Shown one piece after another: positions 25,208 to 33,423 of a DNA stretch of 39,485 nt; the first letter of the stretch is position 1; each line of letters begins with the position of its first letter. The notes below the pieces were generated by a model. That model did no database searches. It saw nothing but the letters and a program-made list of their open reading frames with translations, and was not told the DNA's origin. The position numbers were made by a program, and so were the translations under genes. The DNA is from Oscillospiraceae bacterium. GTDB lineage: Bacteria > Bacillota > Clostridia > Oscillospirales > JAKOTC01. Where the stretch lies: NCBI GenBank assembly GCA_035353335.1, contig DAOPZJ010000001.1:12889-52373 (forward strand), given 5' to 3'.

Positions 25208-25255
25208 TCCCACCACCACTGCGGTGGTCCCCCTCCCTTTAACAAGGGAGGTAAA
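25208..25255. repeat. Dispersed palindromic repeat, well-preserved copy
   Basis: ATCCCACC, then the hairpin ACCACTGCGGTGGT, then CCCTCCCTTTAACAAGGGAGG. It ends 3 nt before the stop of the minus-strand oxidoreductase gene and could act as its 3' stem. Confidence 0.65.
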
Positions 25256-25257
25256 GT

Positions 25258-26175
25258 TTATAATGTCACTTCTTTGCCGGTTTTGATCGACTGGTCGACT
25301 GCCCAGAGGACGTTGACGGCTTCTTTCATGTGGGACTCGGAGAGCAGCGTCTTTTTGGCTTCGATGGCTTTGGCGAATTCCGAGAAGCCGTAAAAATAAC
25401 TGCCGGGGATGTCGAAATCGCGGTAATCGGTCTCTTTTCCGAGGTGCATCATCACACGGTAGCGGTAGTTGTCGCTGACAAAGTGCAAAACGCAGTCCTT
25501 ATCGGCATATTTCAAAATCGCGGTGGCATTCTTGCCGTCGGAGGCACCGAAAACGCTCTTGACGCCGTAACCGAAGACCTCAAGCGCGCACTCGACGAGA
25601 TGCTGGCTGTAAAAGAAGAGGTTGCCGTAATCGTTTTCCATCGAGACCGCGTAAGTCATCGAGCCGCCTTTGAATTGGTCGCCCGCGGCTTCGACCGCCT
25701 TTTTGCAATCTAAAATTGCGGGGACATATTTGACCGTCGAGCCCCCGGCGAGCACCGCGCCGCTCTTTTTGGCTGCGGCAAAGATCGCATCGGTCTCTTT
25801 CGGGTTTATGGTGAACGGTTTGTCGATCCAGGTCGGCATCCCCTTTTCGATGAACGGCAGCGCGTACTTGGCGTGCAGATCGCCGTGCCGCCAGACCACC
25901 ATCACACCGTCGACTTTTTCAAAAAGGTCTTCGGGGGTTTTGGCGATATAGGGGATTTTTCCGACTTCGGCGACTTCCTTGTTGCGCTTTTCGTCGGTGC
26001 CGTAGATGGCGGCGACTTTGTAATCCGGGAACGGAAACATCGCGTTGCCCGACGCTTTCAGATCGGGGCAGAGCAGGCGCGCCTGCGGGTCGTTGGGGTC
26101 GAGGCCGACGTTGAGCAGTTTGGAGAACGCGTCGGCATGGGAGTTGTCCGAGCCGATAATTCCGATTTTGAACAT
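25258..26175 (-). CDS. Gfo/Idh/MocA-family NAD(P)-dependent oxidoreductase
   Basis: A 305-residue protein. FKIGIIGSDNSHADAF at the N-terminus is a variant Rossmann loop. MPTWIDKPFTI (Lys119-Pro120) is the family's EKP-type motif with Asp for Glu, and a C-terminal alpha/beta domain follows. Members oxidise or reduce sugars, inositols and their derivatives. The substrate is unknown, though the nearby sugar genes fit. The ATG at 26175 has AAAGGA 11 nt upstream. An in-frame codon at 26226 lies in the repeat region and is rejected. It is downstream of pgsA by 97 nt, with a palindromic repeat between, so co-transcription is uncertain. Confidence 0.85.
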   Translation of the reverse strand: MFKIGIIGSDNSHADAFSKLLNVGLDPNDPQARLLCPDLKASGNAMFPFPDYKVAAIYGTDEKRNKEVAEVGKIPYIAKTPEDLFEKVDGVMVVWRHGDLHAKYALPFIEKGMPTWIDKPFTINPKETDAIFAAAKKSGAVLAGGSTVKYVPAILDCKKAVEAAGDQFKGGSMTYAVSMENDYGNLFFYSQHLVECALEVFGYGVKSVFGASDGKNATAILKYADKDCVLHFVSDNYRYRVMMHLGKETDYRDFDIPGSYFYGFSEFAKAIEAKKTLLSESHMKEAVNVLWAVDQSIKTGKEVTL

Positions 26176-26216
26176 GGTTACTTCGGTCCTTTCAAATTTG
26201 TAGAATATATGTTGAA

Positions 26217-26263
26217 ATCCCTCCACCGCTTCGCGGTCCCCTTCCCTTTGACAAGGGAGGCAA
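26217..26263. repeat. Dispersed palindromic repeat, well-preserved copy
   Basis: ATCCCTCC, the hairpin ACCGCTTCGCGGT, then CCCTTTGACAAGGGAGGCAA. It lies between pgsA and the oxidoreductase gene. Its ends match the copy embedded in the heparinase-like gene. Confidence 0.65.
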
Positions 26264-26272
26264 TAAAAAAAT

Positions 26273-26893
26273 TCACATTTTTAACGCTTCTCTGTTATCG
26301 CGGTAGTACGTCCAACCGGACCAGATGGTCAAGGCGATCATGATGCATGCGGTGACCATGATGATAATGTTAAAAATCGGCGCAAAGGTATCGGCGTAAA
26401 AAGCGCTATTTTCCGGGAGCCGAAGATTATCGGTAAAAAACATCGAGAACAATTCAAAGCCGATATAGATGCACTGGAAGGTGGTTTTGAGTTTTCCCCA
26501 GATGTTGGCGCCGATTACTTTGCCCGAACCGCTGACGGCAGTCAGCCGCAGACCCGTCACGAGGAGTTCGCGCCAAAGCACCACGCAGGCCACGACGACC
26601 GGTAAAATCGCCGAATTGCTGAGCGCGGCAATGGCAATGAGTGCCGTGAGAGTGATGAGTTTGTCGGCGAGCGGGTCCCAGAACTTGCCGAACGCGGTCA
26701 CAATATTATATTTGCGCGCGATACGCCCGTCGAGCAGGTCGGTGACCATTGCCACCGTGAAGATAAGGCCTGCCCAGAGGACATTCAACGGGATGTCGCC
26801 GACAAGCAGAAAAAACAGAAAAAACGGCACGCACAAGATCCGGAATACCGTCAGTCTGTTCGGAAGATTCATTTTTTCTTTTTTGGTTTCCAT
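26273..26893 (-). CDS. pgsA: CDP-diacylglycerol--glycerol-3-phosphate 3-phosphatidyltransferase
   Basis: A 206-residue integral membrane enzyme that makes phosphatidylglycerol phosphate from CDP-diacylglycerol and glycerol 3-phosphate. The CDP-alcohol phosphotransferase signature is complete: TDLLDGRIAR then GKFWDPLADK (Asp52, Asp55, Asp73, Asp77). Several hydrophobic segments follow. The start is uncertain. ATG 26893 is used here. A GTG at 26905 overlaps the rimO stop (GTGA), but GGGGAG is only 2 nt before it. A downstream ATG at 26872 begins at the conserved MNLPNRLT but lacks a site. It is the last gene of the recA-recX-rimO-pgsA operon. Confidence 0.93.
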   Translation of the reverse strand: METKKEKMNLPNRLTVFRILCVPFFLFFLLVGDIPLNVLWAGLIFTVAMVTDLLDGRIARKYNIVTAFGKFWDPLADKLITLTALIAIAALSNSAILPVVVACVVLWRELLVTGLRLTAVSGSGKVIGANIWGKLKTTFQCIYIGFELFSMFFTDNLRLPENSAFYADTFAPIFNIIIMVTACIMIALTIWSGWTYYRDNREALKM

Positions 26894-26901
26894 CTTAATA
26901 T

Positions 26902-28221
26902 TCACATCTCCCCTATCAGATCCAAACCGATTGCCCCGGTCAATTTTACGTTGACCCTGTCGCCGGGATGCAGATTCTTTGCTTTGAAAAAAATCTTTCC
27001 GTCGACTTCGGGCGCGTCGGCGTCGCTGCGCCCGAACCACCGCTCGGCGTAACGGTCATAGCCCTCGACCAATACCTCGACTGTCTGCCCGATCTTTTCG
27101 CGGTTTTTTTGCTCCATGATCTCATTTTGCGTGAGCATAATGAGCTTCATACGGCTGTTCGCAGTCCGTTCGGCACAGGCACCGGGTAAGGATGCGGCGG
27201 GCGTTCCCTCCTGCGGGGAAAAGACAAAACAGCCGAGCCGGTCAAACCTGGCGGCTTTGACGAAATTCAATAATGTTTCGAACGCGGCTTTGTTCTCGCC
27301 CGGGAATCCGACCATCACGGTCGTGCGCAGGGTGACACCGGGGATGCGTGCGCGCAATTTTTCGACCAGCGCCAGCAGTGTTTTATCGTTCCCGCGCCGG
27401 TTCATCAGCTTTAAAACCGTTTCGTCGGCGTGCTGAAGCGGAAGATCGATATACTTGACAACCTTGGGATTGTTTGAAAAACAATTGATGATTTCGTCGC
27501 TGATACGGTCGGGGTAGAGATACATGATGCGGATTTTTTTCAGGGCTTCGATTTTTGAAAGAGCTTCCACCAGTTCGGGGAGCGCCTGTCTGCCGTAGAG
27601 GTCTTCGCCGTAGCGGGTCGTGTCCTGCGCGATCAAAATCAGTTCGCTGACGCCGCCGTCGGTGAGTTCTTTTGCTTCGGCGGCCAGATCGGGGATCGGG
27701 ACCGAGCGGAATTTGCCTCGAATGAACGGGATGGTGCAATAACTGCAGCGGTTGTCGCAGCCGTCGGCGATTTTCAAGTACGCCCAGCCGTCGGGGGTCG
27801 AGCGGATGCGGTCTCCGGTCAGAATCAATTGTTCCGGCTCATTGGTCTTATATAGCTTTTTACCTGCCGCAGCGGCTTTGACGGCTTCGCAGACGGCGTC
27901 GTTATTGCCGGGGGAAATGATGCAGTCGACCTCGGGCAGTTCTTTTTTGATCTCGTCGGCATAACGCTGCGCCATGCACCCGGTCACGACGATGCCCTTG
28001 AGGCGCCCCTCTTTTTTGAGCGCGGCGTATTCGAGGATGGTGTCAATACCCTCCTGCTTGGCAGCGTCGATAAAAGCGCAGGTGTTGACGATGACCACAT
28101 CGGCACCGGCGACGTCCGCGAGGATATTGATCCCGTTTGTATACATCTTGTATAGGATGCGTTCGGCGTCCACGAGGTTTTTGGCGCACCCGAGGGTTAC
28201 GAGTGCCGCGTTAATCGCCAT
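26902..28221 (-). CDS. rimO: Ribosomal protein S12 methylthiotransferase
   Basis: A 439-residue radical SAM enzyme that methylthiolates an Asp of ribosomal protein S12. The N-terminal MTTase domain has Cys12 (TLGCAKNLVDAE), Cys48 (NTCAF) and Cys82 (GCMAQRY) for one Fe-S cluster. GCDNRCSYCTIPFIRG carries the radical SAM CxxxCxxC (Cys155, Cys159, Cys162), and the C-terminus has a TRAM-like segment. It is told from MiaB by the GCAKNLVDAE start and the short S12-type TRAM. The ATG at 28221 has GGAG 8 nt upstream and overlaps the end of recX by 11 nt. Confidence 0.95.
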   Translation of the reverse strand: MAINAALVTLGCAKNLVDAERILYKMYTNGINILADVAGADVVIVNTCAFIDAAKQEGIDTILEYAALKKEGRLKGIVVTGCMAQRYADEIKKELPEVDCIISPGNNDAVCEAVKAAAAGKKLYKTNEPEQLILTGDRIRSTPDGWAYLKIADGCDNRCSYCTIPFIRGKFRSVPIPDLAAEAKELTDGGVSELILIAQDTTRYGEDLYGRQALPELVEALSKIEALKKIRIMYLYPDRISDEIINCFSNNPKVVKYIDLPLQHADETVLKLMNRRGNDKTLLALVEKLRARIPGVTLRTTVMVGFPGENKAAFETLLNFVKAARFDRLGCFVFSPQEGTPAASLPGACAERTANSRMKLIMLTQNEIMEQKNREKIGQTVEVLVEGYDRYAERWFGRSDADAPEVDGKIFFKAKNLHPGDRVNVKLTGAIGLDLIGEM

Positions 28222-28831
28222 TGAGTTGTTCTCCGTCCGTGTATTTTGATAATGCGCTTTTGATGTCGTCCCAGCGAAAGCCGAGACGGGCAAGCGCCTG
28301 AGCGGCCTTTTTCGGGCCGTCTTCTTTTTGCAGTTTCATGCGGTACCGCCCTTCGAGCAAGGCGGAAATTCGTTCTTTGGGGTCGCTGTCAAGGTCGGCG
28401 ACGGCATTTCGAGCGGTCTCGGGGTCAATGCCCTCCGAGACGAGCGTATAAATTGCCGTCTGTTCCGACAGCTTTTTGACTGTGATCAGTTGCCCGGCTC
28501 TGCGGGCTGCGTAGGCGGCATCGTCGAGATAACCGTCGCTTTCGAGCCCGTCGACAACGGCTTGGGCGATTTCTTCATCCTCGCCGAGTTTTTTCGCAAG
28601 TCCGCGCTTTGAATAATCTCTGAGGCCGAGATAATAATACGCCCGCCGCAGATAATCCTCGGTCAGACAGCGCCTGCGGAAATTCACAAGTTCGGTTTCG
28701 GTGAGTTCGTCGCCGTCGGAATAGCCCTGTTTTTGCACCACGGGCGCATAAGCGGTGAAGAGCGGTTCGCCGTCCGCCGACACAGTCAGGCTTTGTTTTT
28801 GTTTTTGAAACGAGAGCCTGAATTTATTCAT
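28211..28831 (-). CDS. recX: Recombination regulatory protein RecX
   Basis: A 206-residue, mostly helical protein that binds RecA filaments and limits or modulates RecA activity. YYYLGLRDYSKRGLAKKLG and the later LVSEGIDPETARNAV match the helical repeats of RecX. The length is normal for Firmicutes. Its ATG overlaps the recA stop (ATGAATAA, 8 nt), and no good ribosome binding site is visible, so translation probably depends on ribosomes ending recA. Confidence 0.92.
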   Translation of the reverse strand: MNKFRLSFQKQKQSLTVSADGEPLFTAYAPVVQKQGYSDGDELTETELVNFRRRCLTEDYLRRAYYYLGLRDYSKRGLAKKLGEDEEIAQAVVDGLESDGYLDDAAYAARRAGQLITVKKLSEQTAIYTLVSEGIDPETARNAVADLDSDPKERISALLEGRYRMKLQKEDGPKKAAQALARLGFRWDDIKSALSKYTDGEQLNGD

Positions 28832-29936
28832 CGTCGACCGTGATATCGATGTCTACCCGCTTCTTGGGCTTTTCCGCGGCCTCTTCGTCCGATTCGGCGG
28901 TAACAGCTTTGATGCCGCCTTTTTGAGCGGATTTCGGGGAAGCGGCTTCTTTTTTAATGGCCTCGCGCACGAGTTTATAGATCTCCTCATAGAGCGCCTT
29001 GTCGTTCAATAACAGTTCCTTGACGTTGTCGCGGCCCTGCCCGAGGCGATTCTCTTTATAGGAAAACCAGGTGCCGGCGCGCTGGATGACGTCATATTTG
29101 ACGGCGTTGTCGAGCACTTCGCCCTCTTTGGAGATGCCTTTGCCGTACATGATGTCAAATTCGGCCTCCCGAAACGGCGGCGCGACTTTATTCTTGACGA
29201 CTTTGGCTTTGGTGCGGTTGCCGATGACGGTCGTGCCGTCTTTGATGGCGTCGCTGCGGCGAACGTCGATGCGCACAGAGGCGTAAAACTTCAGCGCGCG
29301 GCCACCGGTCGTGGTCTCGGGGTTGCCGTAGCCGCCGACTTTTTCGCGCAGCTGATTGATAAAGACGACAATACAGTTATTATGTGAGGTCACGCCCGCG
29401 ATTTTGCGCATGGCCTGGCTCATCAGGCGGGCATGCATGCCCATGGTCGCATCGCCCATGTCGCCCTCGATTTCGTTGCGCGGAACCAAAGCCGCAACCG
29501 AGTCGATGACAATGGTATCGACAGCGCCGGAGCGGATCAGCTGCTCGGTGATCTCGAGCGCCTGTTCGCCGTCGTCGGGCTGGGAGATTAAGAGATTATC
29601 CGTGTCAACGCCGAGGTTTTTGGCATAGGACGGGTCGAGCGCATGTTCCGCGTCGATGAAAGCCGCTTGTCCGCCGGCAATTTGGGTTTCGGCGATGATA
29701 TGTAACGCAAGCGTGGTTTTGCCCGAAGATTCGGGTCCGTAAATCTCAATGATTCTGCCGCGCGGGATGCCTCCGACGCCGAGCGCGATATCGAGGTTGA
29801 GGGAGCCGCTCGAGACGATGTCGATTTTTTTATCGGCGGGATCGCCGAGTTTCATAATAGCGCCTTTTCCAAAGCGTTTTTCGATTTTGGCAAGCGCCGT
29901 TTGCAATGCAGCCGCTCTTTGATCGTTGTCTGCCAT
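28824..29936 (-). CDS. recA: Recombinase RecA
   Basis: A 370-residue protein. Walker A is GPESSGKTTLALH, the L2 region contains GNPETTTGGRALKFYASVR, and KIEKRFGKGAIMKLGD is the usual N-terminus. It forms ATP-dependent filaments on single-stranded DNA for recombination and repair. The C-terminal tail is charged, with a poly-acidic end, and slightly longer than average. ATG 29936 is chosen because AAAGGA lies about 11 nt upstream. The codon at 29948 sits directly on that site. The gene heads recA-recX-rimO-pgsA. I see no LexA/SOS box (CGAAC-N4-GTTCG type) around its promoter. Confidence 0.97.
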   Translation of the reverse strand: MADNDQRAAALQTALAKIEKRFGKGAIMKLGDPADKKIDIVSSGSLNLDIALGVGGIPRGRIIEIYGPESSGKTTLALHIIAETQIAGGQAAFIDAEHALDPSYAKNLGVDTDNLLISQPDDGEQALEITEQLIRSGAVDTIVIDSVAALVPRNEIEGDMGDATMGMHARLMSQAMRKIAGVTSHNNCIVVFINQLREKVGGYGNPETTTGGRALKFYASVRIDVRRSDAIKDGTTVIGNRTKAKVVKNKVAPPFREAEFDIMYGKGISKEGEVLDNAVKYDVIQRAGTWFSYKENRLGQGRDNVKELLLNDKALYEEIYKLVREAIKKEAASPKSAQKGGIKAVTAESDEEAAEKPKKRVDIDITVDDE

Positions 29937-29986
29937 TTTTATGTCCATCCTTTCGTTGGGCTTCTTATCCGTTAAATTCTGATAAA

Positions 29987-30015
29987 ATTATACCATGCCG
30001 GCGCTTCGGTGACAA
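29987..30015 (-). promoter_or_regulatory. Sigma-A promoter of the recA operon
   Basis: On the minus strand, TTGTCA (30010-30015), a 17-nt spacer and TATAAT (29987-29992). Confidence 0.85.
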
Positions 30016-30112
30016 GAGATTTTTCGGAAAAGGCTTTGTTTTCCGCGCTTTTCCGACAGATCTGAAATGTAAAATTAAAAGGCGGTGAAATGCGGTTTTA
30101 TACGTTGAAACT

Positions 30113-30161
30113 GAATAAAACGACGTCTCCGTCGCATGACGTATTCTTTTCTCTCACTGCG
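30113..30161. repeat. Duplicated fragment of the ychF 3' end
   Basis: About 49 nt downstream of the ychF stop repeat the last codons of ychF (30206-30256). Two bases are missing and there are few substitutions; both copies contain AATAAAACGACGTCTCC and GCATGACGTATTCTTTT. The missing bases would shift the frame, so it is non-coding debris. Confidence 0.8.
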
Positions 30162-30166
30162 CATGA

Positions 30167-30192
30167 GATCCTTCTCCGAAAGAGAAGGGATC
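30167..30192 (-). terminator. Hairpin at the ychF stop codon
   Basis: GATCCTTCTC (30167-30176) pairs with GAGAAGGGATC (30182-30192) with one bulge and a CGAAA loop. It touches the ychF stop codon and has no U-tract, so it may be an inserted palindrome rather than a terminator. Confidence 0.35.
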
Positions 30193-31285
30193 ACACATTA
30201 AAGCGGAATAAAACGACGTCTCCATCCTGCATGACGTATTCTTTTCCCTCACTGCGGACCAAGCCCTTTTCTTTGGCCGCCGCGATTGAACCGTTTTTGA
30301 TCAATTCGTCAAATGAAATAACCTCGGCGCGAATGAACCCGCGCTCGAAATCGGAGTGGATTTTACCGGCGGCCTGCGGCGCTTTGGTGCCTTTTTTAAT
30401 CGTCCACGCGCGCACCTCGGGCTGTCCGGCGGTGAGATAGGAGATCAGGCCGAGCAGATCGTAGGCCTCTCGCACCAGACGGTCGAGACCCGATTCGTCC
30501 ATGCCGAGATCGGCTAAAAACAGAAGCTTTTCGTCCGGGGTAAGTTCGGTGATCTCCTCTTCGAGTTTGGCGCAGATGGGAAGCACTTTGCTGCCGGTTC
30601 TTGCGGCGAGTTCGCGCAGTTTGATGAGGCCTTTGTTTTCGGTCTCGGATTTAAAATCGGCTTCGGACAGGTTTGCCGCATAGATCATCGGCTTGCTGCT
30701 TAAAAGGCCGGAATTATTCAGCCAATAATCCTCGTCCTCTCCGGTTGTCTCAAACGAATAAGCGGGCTTGCCGTCCTCGAGGTGTTTCGCGAGCCGCATG
30801 AAAAAATCGGCTTCGACGTCGTATTTCTTGTCGCCCTTTGCGCTCTTTCGGGCTTTGTCTTCGCGCCGCGAAGCCAGCTCGAGATCAGCGAAAATGAGTT
30901 CGAGATTGACGATGTCGACGTCGCGCATCGGATCGACGCTGCCTTCGACGTGGATGATCTCGGTGTCTTCAAAACACCGGACGACTTGCACGATGGCGTC
31001 GACTTCACGGATGTTGGCTAAAAATTTATTGCCGAGTCCCTCGCCCTTGGAAGCGCCGCGTACAAGACCCGCGATGTCGAGAAACTCAATGACGGCGGGA
31101 GTGTTTTTGAGGGGACTGTAAATTTTCGCGAGCGCGTCGAGGCGTTTGTCCGGAACGGCTACGACGCCGATGTTCGGTTCAATCGTGCAAAACGGATAAT
31201 TGGCCGCCTGAGCGCCCGCGTTGGTGATGGCGTTGAACAAGGTGCTTTTTCCGACATTCGGAAGTCCGATGATTCCGACTTTCAT
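30191..31285 (-). CDS. ychF: Ribosome-associated ATPase YchF (Obg-like, OLA1 family)
   Basis: A 364-residue P-loop protein of the Obg group that binds ATP rather than GTP. GLPNVGKSTLFN is G1, LDIAGLVRGASKGEGLGNKFL is G3, and NLSE replaces the usual NKxD, which fits the relaxed base specificity of YchF. The C-terminal TGS domain ends in EYVMQDGDVVLFRFNV. The length is normal. GGAG precedes the ATG. It has its own promoter and is probably monocistronic. Its 3' end is partly duplicated downstream. Confidence 0.96.
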   Translation of the reverse strand: MKVGIIGLPNVGKSTLFNAITNAGAQAANYPFCTIEPNIGVVAVPDKRLDALAKIYSPLKNTPAVIEFLDIAGLVRGASKGEGLGNKFLANIREVDAIVQVVRCFEDTEIIHVEGSVDPMRDVDIVNLELIFADLELASRREDKARKSAKGDKKYDVEADFFMRLAKHLEDGKPAYSFETTGEDEDYWLNNSGLLSSKPMIYAANLSEADFKSETENKGLIKLRELAARTGSKVLPICAKLEEEITELTPDEKLLFLADLGMDESGLDRLVREAYDLLGLISYLTAGQPEVRAWTIKKGTKAPQAAGKIHSDFERGFIRAEVISFDELIKNGSIAAAKEKGLVRSEGKEYVMQDGDVVLFRFNV

Positions 31286-31355
31286 TTTTTAAATCTCCGT
31301 AGCAAAACATTAATTTTTTAATCACTTTATCATCACAAAACCGCGTGATAATTCC

Positions 31356-31384
31356 ATTATACAACGTCTGCGGGGTGTTTTCAA
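31356..31384 (-). promoter_or_regulatory. Sigma-A promoter of ychF
   Basis: On the minus strand, TTGAAA (31379-31384), a 17-nt spacer and TATAAT (31356-31361). Confidence 0.8.
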
Positions 31385-31466
31385 GCGCCGTCGAAAAGCA
31401 TAAGCGCGCATATCCGATGCATATTACCCGCAGCGGAAGTCAAAAATCGTTTCGGAGGTATGACAG

Positions 31467-32867
31467 ATGGCATTTTTCGAAGAAAACAACGGCGGAACCA
31501 ACGAACCCAAAAAGCCGGATGAGAATATGTCCCCGAATCCGTCCGCGGATGCTGTGAATCCGGTGGATTCGGCGAATCCGGTAAATCCGGTGTTCGAACC
31601 GGTTCCGGAGTCCGGCAGACCGTCGGTTGGGTTTTTGGCGGATTCGCAGCCGAACCCGCAGCAATTCCAGCCGCAGCAGCCCCAGCCCTATTATGTCCCG
31701 CAGCAGCAGCCGCAAAATCCCAAGGACAGCAAAGACAAGGGCAGAAAACTCTCAAAGGGCAGCAAGATCTTCATTTCGGTGATTGCGGTTGTCACATGTC
31801 TTGTCATGATCGGCTCCGCCATCGGCGTTGCGGGCGCGCTCAAGGGCAATCTTGTTAACAATCCCGCCGTGAGCACCCCGACCGACAACAATACCGTCAG
31901 CGCGCCGAACGTCACACTCGACACGCTGATCACGAGGGAGAGCGCAAATAACCTCTCGGTCGAAGCGGCTTATAATAAAGCCGTTCAATCGGTTGTCGGC
32001 ATCAAGACTTATGTCATGAGCAGCATTGATGTCTATGCCGAAGGCACCGGCATGATCATCTCGAACGACGGATACATCCTGACCTGTTATCATGTGGTCG
32101 CGGACAGCAACAGCGTCACCGTCACGACCAACGACGGAAACACATATGAGGCAACCTTGGTGGCTTACGATGCCAATACCGATATCGCCATTCTCAAAAT
32201 TAAGGCGACCGGCCTGACACCGGTTGAATTCGGCTCGAGCGATAAGGCCGGCGTCGGCCAGTTCGTGCTCGCGGTCGGCAACCCCGGCGGCGAACAGCTT
32301 TCGAGCTCGCTGACTTTCGGCGTGCTCTCGGGTAAAAAACGCGAGAGCTCTCTGGCCGGTTACAATACCCTGCTCCAGTTCGACGCGGCAGTCAACCCCG
32401 GCAACTCCGGCGGGCCGTTAGTGAACCTCAGCGGCCAGGTGATCGGCCTGGTCTCCTCCAAAATCGCCGAGATCGAATACGAGGGCATCGGCTTTGCGAT
32501 TCCGTCCGACGAAATGCTCCCGATCATTGATAATCTGATGAAAAACGGTTATGTCACCGGCAGAGTCCGGCTCGGCATCACCGTCAGCGAATATGAGAGT
32601 TACATCGTCACAGCCAACAATCTGCCCGGCAACGTCTTCGTCCTTGAAGTCGTACCCGGTACCGATGCCGCGGCGCAGGGCGTTCAAGTCAACGACATCA
32701 TCACTGCGGTGGACGGCGAAGCGATCACCTCGACTTCGCAGATGGTCTCGATTATCCGTTCACATAAAGCCGGTGATAAGATCAAACTCTCCATTTATCG
32801 TAAGAAGGGCGGTTTGACCGATACGCTGACCCTGACCGTCACCCTTTATGAGGACAAAGGACAATAA
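31467..32867 (+). CDS. HtrA/DegP-like membrane-anchored serine protease with PDZ domain
   Basis: A 466-residue protein. Residues 1-98 are a Pro/Gln/Asn-rich, probably disordered cytoplasmic tail. Residues about 100-124 are a single membrane helix that puts the rest outside. The trypsin-like domain has the triad His209 (TCYHVVAD), Asp239 (NTDIAILKI) and Ser314 (NPGNSGGPLV). A PDZ domain occupies about 370-462. Such proteases degrade misfolded exported proteins under stress. CGGAGG precedes the ATG by 8 nt. I see no clear promoter between it and the divergent ychF. No two-component system is adjacent. Confidence 0.93.
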   Translation: MAFFEENNGGTNEPKKPDENMSPNPSADAVNPVDSANPVNPVFEPVPESGRPSVGFLADSQPNPQQFQPQQPQPYYVPQQQPQNPKDSKDKGRKLSKGSKIFISVIAVVTCLVMIGSAIGVAGALKGNLVNNPAVSTPTDNNTVSAPNVTLDTLITRESANNLSVEAAYNKAVQSVVGIKTYVMSSIDVYAEGTGMIISNDGYILTCYHVVADSNSVTVTTNDGNTYEATLVAYDANTDIAILKIKATGLTPVEFGSSDKAGVGQFVLAVGNPGGEQLSSSLTFGVLSGKKRESSLAGYNTLLQFDAAVNPGNSGGPLVNLSGQVIGLVSSKIAEIEYEGIGFAIPSDEMLPIIDNLMKNGYVTGRVRLGITVSEYESYIVTANNLPGNVFVLEVVPGTDAAAQGVQVNDIITAVDGEAITSTSQMVSIIRSHKAGDKIKLSIYRKKGGLTDTLTLTVTLYEDKGQ

Positions 32868-32868
32868 G

Positions 32869-32997
32869 GTGTTTGCGTAAGCAAACCCCGGAAGAACGTC
32901 TCTGATGTGACGTTCTTCGCATCCCTGAATACTTGCGTGGATTGTGAATAATGAATAAGTATGGTGTTTTGCTGATTGCAAAACGAATCATATGATT
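32869..32997. other. Cluster of hairpins after the protease gene
   Basis: Three stems follow the stop: GTTTGC/GCAAAC (32871-32886), GAAGAACGTC/GACGTTCTTC (32891-32918) and GTTTTGC/GCAAAAC (32966-32984). Then comes the 12-bp palindrome AATCATATGATT (32986-32997). None has a T-run. They may stabilise the mRNA end or be repeat remnants. I see no gene in 32868-33110. Confidence 0.4.
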
Positions 32998-33110
32998 GCC
33001 GTCTTTCACTATTTACGCGTTACTAATATCTTGATTTCAAAGCGGAATAACGATCAACCGGAGATATTTATACACATATAATCTTTTTCTTCATAAAATT
33101 CTTCTCCTAA

Positions 33111-33142
33111 CAAAAACGGCGGCCGCATGGCCGCCGTTTTTG
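33111..33142. terminator. Bidirectional terminator between the protease and barstar genes
   Basis: A perfect 14-bp stem (CAAAAACGGCGGCC and complement) with a 4-nt loop gives T-runs on both strands. Confidence 0.92.
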
Positions 33143-33153
33143 CGTGATTGGGT

Positions 33154-33423
33154 TTAAATAATCTCTATGGTGAGATTCCTGTTTTCATCCGCCGCATGTT
33201 GAAAAACCCGCAGCAGGTTTATGCCCCAGACTCCGAGATTGGATTCGAAGGAAGACAGATAACGCATTTGAAAATGAATCGGTTCGCGGCAAGAGGATAA
33301 GACGTCATGCAGAGCGTCGAGATTATTGCCGAAATAGGGCGGGAAGGCGAGCTTCTTGCCCAGATAAGCAAAAGTCAGTTCCCTGGTTTTACAGCGTCTG
33401 CCGTCGATGATCAGTGTTTTCAT
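33154..33423 (-). CDS. Barstar-family ribonuclease inhibitor
   Basis: An 89-residue protein. FPPYFGNNLDALHDVLS (residues 27-43) matches the inhibitory helix of barstar (YYGENLDALWD), keeping Asp36 and Asp40, the equivalents of Asp35 and Asp39 that cap the barnase active site. The length equals that of barstar. There is no signal peptide, so it is cytoplasmic and would protect the cell from enzyme that fails to be exported. Its ATG overlaps the barnase gene stop (ATGA, 33420-33423), with GGAG 10 nt upstream, so the two are translated together. Confidence 0.92.
   Translation of the reverse strand: MKTLIIDGRRCKTRELTFAYLGKKLAFPPYFGNNLDALHDVLSSCREPIHFQMRYLSSFESNLGVWGINLLRVFQHAADENRNLTIEII

Noticed and set aside
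29940..30020. LexA/SOS box at recA
   Set aside because: No CGAAC-N4-GTTCG-like palindrome is present around the promoter.
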